DNA of 64,000 nucleotides. Source: Calamus simplicifolius. Lineage: Eukaryota; Streptophyta; Magnoliopsida; Arecales; Arecaceae. A program made the position numbers and the translations under genes. The number at the start of each line of letters is the position of its first letter. Position 1 is the first letter of the stretch. The notes under the pieces were generated by a model, which was not told the origin of the DNA, did no database searches, and was given only the letters and a program-made list of their open reading frames with translations. The stretch spans positions 124,001-188,000 of the forward strand of contig UESW01001611.1 in the NCBI GenBank assembly GCA_900491605.1. Direction: 5' to 3'. This document shows, in pieces, positions 25,701 to 36,060 of the stretch.

Positions 25701-28700
25701 GAGACATTAAGTAGTTTCCACTAGATGTGTAGTAGTTAATGTTAAAGAATCCATTTCATCTGCATTTTCAGTCAATCATCTGGTCAAAATCAGATCATGA
25801 ACTGCAATTACTTCTTAAACAACATAAACTGCAACTTTTTTGGTTGCCTGTCATTTAAGCCTCTCTTCTTGTAGATTTTCGTTTTATCGTTATTCTTTTG
25901 TACCACTTATGCTATTCTAGTTGGGTCTCTATCAATCTAGTTGCTCTGCCCCTTCTATATCAAATTGAAAGCCATCTTTTAGATCATAATCAAATTATGC
26001 TGGTGATGCAGAGTAGGCATTTATGTTCATTGTTTGAAGTATTTTCATCCAGTTTTTGCTTGCTTCAAATCTTTCATATACCAATATCGATATAGGTTTA
26101 AATTTTGATAAGAAGCATGACCCTTTGCTGGCATGTATGTTAAAATGTTAATGTGCTTTCATATATTAATTGTTTTTATGATCTAGATGTGTGGTAATGG
26201 AGTGCGCTGCTTTGCTCGTTTCATTGCTGAGCTTGAAAACCTACTTGGGATGAAAAGGTGTTGTCACTTATGCTTGGTCTAGTTTGTACTTCTCTTCAAT
26301 TATCTAAATTATAAATAAGGTTTTGATTAGTAAATATTTTACTGGATTATTGTTTTTTTATAGATCATCCATCTCATCCATGTGCTGTTCCTGGCATTTA
26401 TTGTTACAATCTTGCTATTATGCGGCTTAACTGGCAAAATTGCAGGTACAAAGATGAAGGAGAAAAATCAAGAGTAAAGAATCTGCTGCTGCAAAGTTAT
26501 GTAATGTTCTAGTGAAAGGGTATAGAATTAGTCAACATGGACAAATGAAAGTAATTATATGTTAAGAATAGGATTCATAAATGTTTTTCTTTTTTGGCTT
26601 GAGTGTAGGAAAACTATTGTAAAGTGCAAAAATTTAGTGCTTTCACTGTGATGAAATAAAATTTAGCACATTGGCTTGAGACAGGAGGTGGTTGTTCTAT
26701 GCATCTCAACCATATATTATCTGATTGCAAGAATTGCAGGAGAGGATCTATGGCCTATGTATTTCCCCATGTTCTTTTGTCCAAGAACTTTGATGGCCTA
26801 AGGAGAGGAAGGTGTAGCTAGAGAGGACATCCTGTGAGATAGGTTGGTCCATAGAGATGATTAAGGATTCTTGTAAGTACCTTCTTGGCTATTTATAAGT
26901 TATTTGACCCTTTAACGGGAAAGATCCAGTGATGGTGCATCAATTGTTGTAAGATATAAGGAGGCTTTAAAACGGGTCCTAACAATCAAAGGATTTGCCT
27001 TTAGTTCTTCGATTTTTTGAACTCGTTATTTGGTTGAGCATTAGCTCAATGAAAACTTATGCTTCATGATGATCAAGCTCATGTTGACCTGTGGAATCTT
27101 TTTCTTTGAATTGTAATAATAGAGGTCCTTGAATTGTTTTTAAATATTAATTATTTTTATCTTAAAAAAATTTGAGGAATGCAATGAATTATCGCTATCC
27201 AAATCACTACAAAAAAGCTCAAGTTTTCTTTGAAATTTAGATTTGGTAAATGTAATTATCATAAAGGACAATTGTATTATTTTAGCATTGTTAGTTGGAA
27301 ATAATATTACCATCAACCCTGTCTTAGTCATCAAAACCCATGAAACTCTCATGTAGTATATGGTATAATAATATAGTATGAATCAAGTAAATTTAAAGAA
27401 CATATTGACCTTGGAGATGACTCCCAGCAATCCTAGAGACACCCTTGCTACAGTAAATAGCGGATTTCCTTACTTCACTCTCACAATCTTGGTATACCCT
27501 TGTGAGCTTACTACCAGCACCCCATAGTCATCCATTTTATAAATAATAATAAAGGAGAGTGTACGCCTCTTTGTAACTTTTATTTATTTTTCTCTTTTAG
27601 AAATCGATAGCTTTTTTGTTATCAGTTTCGGGTTCTAATTCAATTGGAGGAGAGACTAAGATTCCTCATTGGATTAACTATAAGTTGAGATGTGGTTAAA
27701 ATTACTGCCACCATTGTTATAGGCTAACACATAGCTAAATGACAGCCCCCACATGCATACATACATGATAAGTTGGATGTATCATCGGCTGTGACCTGAT
27801 AAGCTGACGCATGGATTGTTATCAAAAAAAAGTATTGGATTAACATATTTTATATTTTTATTTGAAAAATATTGTCAGAAGTGTAGCTTGGACAGGTTGG
27901 ATCTGCTCAGGATGCACTTAGATATTTATATCTTGTTTTGGATGGGATTGGTTACTTTGGATGAGTAAATAGGAGTTGGAAGAAAGCTGCCTTATTTGTA
28001 GCTGGGATTGTCGACATTTCACAAAGAATATGGATGGATGGTGCAATCACCATGGAAAATATTGTCAAACATTGGCAAAGACATCATCCACATGTAAATG
28101 GCTTTGAGCCTTTAATTTCTTCTAATTAATACTGCCACATGATAGGAAAGAATGCTGTCATGTGGTGGAGTTAAGGATGGATGCAACTTACATAAATATA
28201 ACGTATATGAGCATGCATGCATTTGTATATATGCTTGTCAAAATGTGTATGTATATTTACATGTATATGTGTGCATATTTATATATGTATAGATGTGCAT
28301 TCACATATATGTGCGTGTGTACGTATCTATATGTATAATTATAAGTACACATACTTACTTATATACATATATGTGTATTCATATACGTACGTATGTACAT
28401 ACATATATACACACATATTTGTATATATATGTGCTGAAAAGTGAAGCAAGGGCAATAAATGCATCGAAGGGTGTATGGATGGCATGGGGCAAATGCTAGA
28501 AATATCTCATGCATCCAAGGCTTCAAGTGTAATGCATGTAGGGTAGATTTGACGTTTTCTAGTAGGAGCAACTTGCAAAGTTGCTTGGTAGGGCCTTTAT
28601 AACTGTTGAATGCATGTAACCATAAATTTAACATATTATAATTTTTTTCTTAAGAAATTATACAAAATATTTTCTAAAAAACTCACACAAAATAAAATCT

Positions 28701-31700
28701 ATGTCGTCTTTATAGAAGCATTTTGTTTTCCTTGGCACTTGAATGGCTGTTTGAGAGTAGCATTTTTAGGATGGGCCTGCAATTGTCTAATAATTTGAAA
28801 CAATAAATCTGCCAACTTGTGGAAGGTTTATGTGTTATTTTTTCTATGTATGCTTGGATGATTGCTAATCTTGTTGTTTCCTTGGTGGGTTTTCACTTGT
28901 TTCATGTGTCTTGCAGTTTTAAAATTCACACTGGTGCTGGTTTAATTGTTCCAGAAATCCAAAGTGATGGAAAGGTATGTTCAATAATGTATTTCATGAT
29001 TTTTTTTTATATTTAATTTCCTAATTAAACATATAGAAGGGTGCATTTTCTTAATATGTAGAGTGATATTTCTTGTTTTTTCTTAACCTAATTGCATGAG
29101 ATCAAACTATGTAACCAGTAAAGTAAATCACTATTGCCATTAAACCTTTCCTTAGAAGTTTTCCCTTTTAAAACCTAAAGGTGCACATTCGTTCCCATTT
29201 TCTTCTCAATCAAAGGCTTGCAACGCCTCTGAAAGTCAATATTTTTAAAGGCAGTCCTCTAAAATTAGTATTATTTCCTACTTTTCTCACTGCATTGACT
29301 GTCTAATAATTGTCTACATTGTAGTAATGTGTTGGAAGGGGTAAATCTACTTGCTTTTAACTTGATAGGGTTACTGATCACCAGATTGCATAAAGGCTTT
29401 GAAAGGCTTCTTGCATTATGATAATGGTTTAGTATTTTGCAATATTCTGCATCAAACCCGCCATTTAAGAATAGTTCTGGTAGTATATATTGATAGTCCC
29501 TGGACAGATCCGTGAGATCAGGTTGATGATTTTCTCTTTTTTCTTTTGGTCAAAAAATGGTAATTAAGTCATGGGCTTTACTTTAAGTGGTTATTATGCT
29601 AAGACTGCCAGGGGCTCTAATATACATCTTCACGTTTTGTCTATTCAATTGTCTAATAGCTTTGCATTTGTAGGCCTCCACAAGCTCATACTTTTGTTGT
29701 GCAAAGCTTTTTGGTTTTTAAAAGATTTTCTTGCTTAGAACCCCTTACAGGTTCAATTTTTATATATAAATCCATTATAATTATATTCCAGTTCCAAGGT
29801 CAGCATTTTTTTCCTTTATCAATATGAGTTGCTATTTTTAATATCTAAGGGCAACACCAACTTAAAATTGAAGAATGCAAATGAGCTGAACATAATTGAA
29901 ATTTAGTTGGTTCAAACAGTGCCTGCTAATGTTGTATTTTTCTCATCTATGGGTTGTTCTATTTGCACTTTCTGGGTATCACTCTTTGGTCTCTTTCCAT
30001 GGTGTCATTCGATGCCTCAGGACTTTTTCTTTCCTCCCTTTTTGTTATACTTTTTGGATGTGCAGTCTCTTTGCAGTAGAAGTTGACATCTCTGTCATGT
30101 CTTGATTGTTAAAGTTTAAATGGGTTTTGACTATTTCTAATGTTGCAAGTTCCCTGTAGATGACTGGATATAGGTCAGCCTGTATATTTGGCACCATATA
30201 TAATCTTTCTCTTTACAGGTAAAAGTGGATATGGGTCAGCCCATACTTACAGCACGAGATATTCCTACCAAACTTCCAGCAAACAAGAATGGAGCTGTCA
30301 TCCAATCTGAATTGGTAGTTGATGGCATATCATGGAATGTGACTTGTGTTAGTATGGGAAATCCTCATTGCATCACTTTTGGCACAAAAGCATCTGAGGT
30401 AATCATTTCAAACACATGATTGCTGTCACTTACAAAAGTTTCTTCAATTTGTGTTGGGTTTGATTGTTTGCCTGTTTGAATAATTGCTCATTTACATTAG
30501 GGTGCTTCTTCTCTCCCGTTCGATATTTGGTAAATTATTTAGTTTAAATGCACTCATTTGGTAATTAAGTTTATGATATTGAATCGAGGAATTATCATTT
30601 GGCTTTTTTTTTTTTAAAGTAAAAGGAGGCAGAAGCATCCTGAATTTGATTTTACTTCTTTCTTTGACCCTCTGATAGTTCCACTATTGCTGAGTAATAG
30701 AATTGCAATCTAAATACACAGACATGGAGGTGGCTTTCTTTTCCTATGTGTTGTATATGTATTTATCTGTGGATATTGGAACTAAGTTTGCCAAGTGGAC
30801 TGTTTCATGTTTATATTGACAGCGGCTCCAATAGGAACAAGTTAATTTAAGCAAGAGCCTAGGGGGAAAAAATTAATGGGTTCAGCATTTTCCTTTTGGG
30901 TTACTTAATGATTTTGGCTAATACAAATGCTACATGGTTATTAGCTAGGACCTATATTCTTTGTAGCCTATTTATTATCTTTCATTAATTGTGAAGGGTT
31001 GTGTTTGCAACTGTTCTTGATTTTTTTTTGGGGGAATTTTAATTGGGAACTGCATGAACTTGTGCAGCTCTTTGGTCAATTATTTGTGCCTCAGAGATGA
31101 CTGCAGTTCCCTATATTAAACCATGCCTTCTTCCCTCTTCATCTGGTTCATTTTATTGTCTAAGGTGAATCAAAGGTGGGCATATAGGGTGAAGACAAAA
31201 CATAAACATAGACTGATCTTTTTAGTTTTTAGAATCTTGAGGTGCAGGAAATATTAGGGAAAGCTTCCAGCTGCACTTATGTAAGACAGAAATTACCAGG
31301 CTATAATGGTTGAGATGTGGTTACTACATCAATGATTAGGTGGTATTATCGAACCCAAATTGTGAGGGATTAACTCAAGTAATTAGTTGGTTGTGCTTTG
31401 TTCTATCTTTTTCCATCTATTTTTTTCTGGATTAATACTTTTAACAAGTCATCTCTTTCCATCTAACTTTTTGTGGATTAATACTTTCAGCAAGTTATCT
31501 TTTTCCATCTTTTTTTTTGGTGTGGATTAATACTTTCAGCAAGCTATATTTTTCCATCTATCTTTTGTAGATTAATACTTTCAGCAAGTCTTACCTAGAG
31601 GGCTCACCATAGTTTTGTGATTTAAATGGCTACACCATAACCAAGTGTTTTATGATCACAAACTCTTATAAAAATGTGGGCTTAGTTGAGTTCCCTGTTT

Positions 31701-34700
31701 GCCTATTAGATAATTTTGGGTAAAAATGAAATTAATTGTGGACATATCCATTTTATTTTATGCAAATAGTAATGCATAATTTTTTTCTCAAATGCATTAA
31801 CCAAAAAACACATGCATTCTGAAGCATGTTCATATTGAATTAATATTATCTAAAAATTTTACCCTTTTCCATTATAATTTATGTTTCTTGAATTTTTAGA
31901 CTGGGAACAACACATCTTGTGGTTCTTTGGCTTCTACTTTGACTTCCAAAGATGAACATAGTTCCCAACATGAATGGTCATCTTCTTCCCTTTTTGCTTG
32001 GCTGAATCCATGTCTGCGGGAACCAAAGTTGGCATGAAGGCAGATTTGTCTTTCTAGTTAAATGAACTACTGAATCCTCAAAGGTGAAAAATAGAACCAC
32101 AGAATTGAGATGCAGACTTCTAGCAGATGCCAAGTGGTCACAGTTCTCTAGTGTTAGTGGTACTGAGGAAATGGTCCAACAAGAGATAATTTCCAATTTC
32201 AGTCAATTTCGAATTTATTTCATTCCTCATTGATTTATTCAATGAATTTGGTTCACATGTATAAAAAACCTGTCCTGCCTCAAAGGGAAGGTCCTTATCA
32301 AGAACCTTGTTAGACGTTACAGCAAGACCCTTCTTTAGTTTTAATGTGGCGACTCCGTGTTCTATGATAGTAGCACTTCAGGGGGCCTGCACTTTGTTAA
32401 AAAAAAAAATATCATCATTGACGACTGTCAACCCTAAATAGCTAGGAGAAGACTTGATGGTGATTACAGTAATGGTCTGACTTTTCTTGGTTACAGATTT
32501 TTATGCATATTAAACACCAATGTTACATTATCTCTGCCTTTAGTCCTTTATTTCTTTGGTCAATTCTCAACAAGTTATTCAATGGAACAATCAGTTCATC
32601 ATAATCTTCTCTTTCCATAGCTGGACACGTGCTCACAAAGGCACAGCTGTAACAAGTTATAATTTTCAACATTCAAATTCATGTTGGTTCCGCTTGTTGA
32701 TTGACTCTCTCTGGTCTATTGGGCTACTTTTGAATTTTTACTAGACAATGTCTCATTCTAGTCTTGTACAGGCTTTGGAGGTGGATGACATAAAGCTGGG
32801 AGATGTTGGTCCAAAATTTGAGCACCATGAGATGTTCCCTTCTCGTACTAATACAGGTTATTCAAATGTTTTCTTAATATTCTAGTTCTTTTTTACATTG
32901 CACATTACTATGACCAATACAACCTTTTAAATTAGTTTTAGATACATTGTCCATGTGGAAATGCAAGCTACTTGGTTTGTTACTTGGAGCAGTCTTTGTT
33001 CATCTTGTTTTTTAATTTCTTTGAACATGGTTCTACCATGAAATCAGAAAAGTTAACAAAGTTGAGTTTGTAGATTTGTAGTCATTTGGAATTTTGAAAT
33101 GGCCTGTCTGTTGGCTGCCTTGGTCATTGCAGTTCAGATTCCTTTTGGTTTCCAAGGAAGGTTTTTTAAGTTTCCTATTGTTTAATGTGGAGTTTTTTTT
33201 CTTCTTTTGGTTCTCCTTTTCTCTATTTTAAGGTAAATAGACATGTCTTTATGCTATTACATGTTCAGGGGAACATTTTATGTCCCTTCTCAGCTTACCT
33301 TGTTACCTGTGTTTAATTTATTATACCGAAATTAAAATGTGATCCCATCTTTCCTCTATAAAAGAAAGGAACATTTTATGCACCAGTTTTACGCATGCAT
33401 GTATGATTGTGATTTTAAATAGGGTTACTTAGGACAATATCAAGTGTCACATGAATTCATGTTTGATGCATTTATGGTCTTGACCTACCACATAGGGCCC
33501 ACCTTTAAATTTCCCAGGATCCTAAAGTGTATGGACAAGGGTTTCGTGTAGATAAACTTGTGATCCGAGTATTACTTCCTTCAAGTACAAGGACCCCATC
33601 CATCTTCCCTATTAAACCTGCTGGCCTAAATACATTTGAATAATTATCACAGAATATAAACAACATCCTAATTTGGTGTCAAAGAACACATAATTATTTT
33701 TGACTATGCTGTTACAAAATTCAACCTATTGTTTATTTTACATCAATATGATTTTGGGCTGACAATAAAGAAGAGTGAACGTAATGTTCCTCTTGCATTC
33801 TTGGAATTTGGCAAGATGCGGCTCTATATTTTCCTTTTGCTCCCCTCAAAATTCATCTTAAGAACAGAAAAGGATAGGTCTCATTTGGCTCCGTTATGTG
33901 CTCTGCTGCATTCTTTCTGGTCTAAACAACCATCATCATAACTGACACCTGAAAATGCATTTAGTATTTTATTCCATTTAATGCTTCAGTTCTTTCTCTA
34001 CTTTTGCATTTGCTTTATTTTCTATAGTGAATTTCTTTATGAGTAATGTTAGTTAATCATATAAGTAGGCATGTTGTAGTTCTCTGTCACATGCTTGACT
34101 GCATGCCTATCTGCATCCATTGTGGTTTCCTTTCACCAAACTGTGTATTAGTCCATGTTTTGTCAACTGTGGGCGTTGTTTTGTTAACCCATAAAGAATA
34201 TGGTAGTGCCGTCCACCTTTACTGAGTTCTTGATCATCTTTTTTTGCAGAATTTGTGCAAGTCTTCTCTCGTTCACACCTAAAAATGCGTGTATGGGAGC
34301 GTGGTGCAGGTATGTCTTAGAGCTATGGTTTTCTGTGTTGTGTGCGCCTTTTTTTTGTTGTTGTGTGGGGGGGGGTGTTGTTCTTCTCCCTCGAAAGCAG
34401 AAATATTCTAAAGCTTCTTGCATCTTAGTTTTGTCAGTGACGTTATTCATTATAGGATTTCGTCCCTTTTTGGATGCTATTATTAGTGGGAATAATATTT
34501 CATCTCAGCTCTGCTGTATACCATATTCTCTTGTATGTGAATACGATTTCGTCCCTTTTTGGATTCTATTATTAGTGGGAATAATATTTCATCTCAGCTC
34601 TGCTGTATACCATATTCTCTTGTATGTGAATGGAATTGGCTATAAATCATGTTCCTTAGCATCCTGTTCGTGGTCACAAGAGTTTGAAAAGCTGCTTTAT

Positions 34701-35064
34701 TCTCTTTTGTCATCATGTGATTTTTTTATGAACCTATTGGATTGCTAAATTATTTTTGAATTGCAGGAGCAACTCTAGCCTGTGGGACTGGAGCTTGTGC
34801 AGTTGTTGTTGCAGCCGTTCTGGAGGGTCGCACTGAAAGGGTATGATTGTATTACCATGTGATCTTAAATGTGTTGTTTTCATCTTATTCTATCTCTTTT
34901 GTGCTTTTCCCATTCTCATCGGTTTGGCCAATGTTCTTTTAAACCAGACATGCATTGTTGATTTGCCTGGTGGGCCACTGGGGATTGAGTGGAGGGCGGA
35001 GGACAATCACGTTTACATGACAGGCCCTGGAGAGGTAGTGTTTTATGGATCTGTCCCCCTTTAG
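10727..35064 (+). CDS. DAPF: Diaminopimelate epimerase, plastidial (9 exons)
   Basis: Interconverts LL- and meso-2,6-diaminopimelate (EC 5.1.1.7), the penultimate step of plant lysine synthesis, in the plastid. Exons: 10727-10984, 11082-11249, 26187-26257, 28917-28974, 30219-30398, 32772-32856, 34250-34309, 34767-34840, 34948-35064. All introns are GT-AG and the phases join cleanly to 1071 bp (356 aa, near the usual plant length). Residues 1-50 are Ser/Arg/Pro-rich without acids, a probable transit peptide; a second Met is at residue 50. Catalytic cysteines are Cys144 (MCGNGVRC, exon 3) and Cys299 (ACGTGAC, exon 8). GLGNDF, GIGADGV, MGNPHC and ERGAGAT are also present. Start chosen as the first ATG giving the transit peptide. 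Intron 2 is 14,937 bp and full of transposons; the gene is otherwise intact. Whether the long intron is spliced efficiently cannot be seen. Confidence 0.95.
11735..14787 (-). mobile_element. 5'-truncated LINE (copy 2) in intron 2 of DAPF
   Basis: A 3.05-kb insertion with the 16-bp TSD CACGCATATAGAAGTT at 11719-11734 and 14788-14803. The T run at about 11733-11749 is the poly(A) tail, followed by the shared family 3' end (GGTACAAACGGGCGATCACAC on +). The 5' cut lies in the linker just before the RT domain (FFHQATLKRRAANRIRRL on -). It lies antisense to the host gene. Confidence 0.9.
11849..14393 (-). pseudogene. LINE ORF2: RT, zf-RVT, RNase H (degenerate)
   Basis: The RT begins in the region 14393-14094 (LVPKRPDASLPQHFRSISL, EQGAFIRGRSISDNIL), shifts frame into 14136-13276 (KLDMERAYDRLSW, then HLLFTDDCILL), shifts again at 13379-13110, and enters another frame for the zinc finger and RNase H (12883-11849: INFDGS, LYAA, IEGDF, REANSTADWVA). 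At least three frame changes are needed. Two catalytic positions look altered: FTDD in place of FADD in the RT, and IEGDF in place of IEGDS beside the RNase H aspartate. Clearly inactive and more decayed than copy 1. Confidence 0.85.
15081..16223 (-). mobile_element. 5'-truncated LINE (copy 3) in intron 2 of DAPF
   Basis: A 1.14-kb insertion. The short TSD AAATGCTGCTT (15070-15080) is matched by AAATGCTTCTT (16224-16234), one mismatch. The T run plus GGGTACAAACGGGCGATCACAC on + at about 15,079-15,110 is the family 3' end. It keeps only a zf-RVT remnant (15.9-16.2 kb) and an RNase H region (15794-15360: VKVNFDGN, IIEDDS), with frameshifts and stops. Same orientation as copies 1 and 2. Confidence 0.8.
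16957..17511 (-). repeat. 3' LTR of the copia element
   Basis: Direct repeat of 21992-22588. On - it starts TGTTTAAATAAACT and ends short of the full terminus by 27 bp. It contains an internal duplication of the GACCATTCAGTTACAAATAT unit and lacks about 45 bp (around GCCGCAGGATATGAC) seen in the 5' copy. Confidence 0.8.
17512..18026 (-). other. Conserved noncoding 3' tail of the copia element
   Basis: Between the RNase H stop and the 3' LTR lie about 500 bp without a coding frame. Most of this is closely similar, by eye, to 60315-60790 after the RNase H of the other copia copy, for example CCTAATACTAG(G/A)AAATGAC and AAGTATCTGTT. The conservation exceeds what I would expect of neutral filler. 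Confidence 0.7.
18027..21973 (-). pseudogene. Copia gag-pol polyprotein remnant
   Basis: Order on -: gag from ATG 21973 with a UBN2-type region (21.7-21.1 kb: YFDFKMNDEKAILAQVHEL, AKLPPSWNGFRKKL); a decayed CCHC knuckle near 21.2 kb; protease (21093-20638, motif WWYDTCATVH); GAG-pre-integrase; integrase core (20537-20169: YSDI, LRSDMGEEY, TPEQNGV); RT (18.6-19.5 kb: YVDDMLII, DIAFAV); and RNase H (18332-18027: HCDSQATLA, LADPLTK). Pieces lie in different frames and the RT N-part (19.1-19.6 kb) has no open frame, so the element cannot make its own proteins. The copia gene order (integrase before RT) is intact. Confidence 0.88.
21992..22588 (-). repeat. Central LTR of the copia element
   Basis: On - it runs TGTTTAAATAAACT...CTAGTTCAACA with TG...CA ends. 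It is the 5' LTR of the gag-pol copy on its left and also abuts a deleted internal fragment on its right. Longest of the three LTR copies (597 bp). Confidence 0.8.
22589..23623. repeat. Inverted duplicate of a deleted copia internal region
   Basis: 22589-22915 (-) and about 23310-23623 (+) are inverted copies of the GAG-pre-integrase segment (LWHGRLAHIGISTMKRLI, CEICIKSKMTKK). Both end at the same deletion junction, where integrase-upstream sequence runs straight into the LTR start (AATTTG/TTTAAATAAACT). The spacer 22916-23309 carries, on + only, the knuckle end, protease (WWYDTCATVH) and following sequence, with a TAA at about 23152. Confidence 0.8.
23624..24116 (+). repeat. Inverted LTR at the right end of the copia composite
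   Basis: TGTTTAAATAAACTAAG...CTATATCTAGTTCAAT, 493 bp, reverse complement of the LTR at 21992-22588 with indels in the GACCATTCAGTTAC repeat zone. The AGTGC TSD follows directly. Confidence 0.8.
28205..28435. repeat. TATG/TGTA-rich low-complexity tract in intron 3
   Basis: About 230 bp of irregular (TATATG/TGTGTA) purine-pyrimidine alternation. The long frames across it are artefacts. The rest of intron 3 (26258-28916) shows nothing recognisable. Confidence 0.8.
31407..31595. repeat. Four-copy tandem repeat in intron 5
   Basis: About four imperfect units of roughly 45-55 bp, each with TTTTCCATCT, a T run, GGATTAATACTTTCAGCAAG. Intron 5 (30399-32771) holds nothing else I can support. Confidence 0.8.
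34456..34631. repeat. 89-bp tandem duplication in intron 7
   Basis: 34456-34544 and 34545-34631 are nearly identical (GATTTCGTCCCTTTTTGGAT...TTGTATGTGAAT), with one visible difference (GGATGC/GGATTC). Recent duplication inside the intron; exon junctions are untouched. Confidence 0.9.
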
Positions 35065-36060
35065 CTCAGCAATTTGGATCAGTTTCCAAGGCTTTTGCTT
35101 CGAGAAGAGATGATAATGAGTTCGATTGAAAGGTATTCTGAGACCTTCTGCAGCATGTATATTATTGTCTCTAAACTATCAGAAATTTTGTTATTTTGTA
35201 GTTTACATGTCTGGAGCTGTAATCAACTTATTATAGCTAGTTTGTGTAATTCAGGGCTTGTAACTTCTTTGAGCTGATGTTGCTGCCTAACTGCTATATA
35301 CAATTGTTCTTATGGAGGTTTTAAGTGTTTCTGATGGTGCATAGACCGATAAGACTGTTTTTTAGAAGAGGTAGTTTGATATATTTTATGCTGCATTTTT
35401 ATATATTCCCAATTGCTCTCTCTCTCTGTGTGCTGACGTGCACTTGACTTGGTTATCATTAAGAGAATTTTCATGTAGATTTGGTTAGGTTTAAATTTTG
35501 ATAATAGACATTTCATGCAAATGCTTTGAGCTGTTGCATGTGATTTATTATTTTTAAAAAGTTTACATAGTAGAAAAAAATTTGTGATTAGGACTCTTAA
35601 TCTATGCATCAAGAGATCAAAAAAATAAAAGGATAAATTATTTCATAGTACTTAAATCGTATGATTTTTGATGTGCGAGTATTTTAGTGGTGGTAGATAA
35701 TATACAATGAGTTGGCACTACTGTCATTGATCACCCGCCTGTACACCAAAAAAAAAAAAAAAAAAAAAAATTCTGGATATCCTCTCAAGGTATGTTGTCT
35801 TTTTTTTTTAATTATTATTGATTGGTACTATAGTGCCAGCGCTTTACGAGTTTTTCGAGTTTAAAAGGTCATGAAAAGTTCTTAAGGAGGCTCTCTTATT
35901 ATAAGCTAACATGGTGCAATAGAAACGCAAAACATGCCTGGGGTAGGATTCTTTGTGGCATCAACTTGTTAAATCCATGATGTAGGTGGTGGAAGAAATA
36001 TTAAGTTGCATTGGGCACATAGCTGCGTCATCTTTAATGCAAACTAGTCTTTTCCTCATT
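35065..36060. other. 3' flank of DAPF
   Basis: Includes the probable 3' UTR after the TAG at 35062-35064 and an A run at about 35,749-35,770. No clear polyadenylation hexamer and no gene recognised. Confidence 0.45.

Noticed and set aside
28217..28634. Frames rich in Tyr, Ile, Cys and His
   Set aside because: They arise from TATG/TGTA low-complexity DNA within a DAPF intron.
34200..34748. 182-aa plus-strand frame
   Set aside because: It crosses DAPF exon 7 and intron 7 in the wrong frame; it is kept open partly by the 89-bp duplication.
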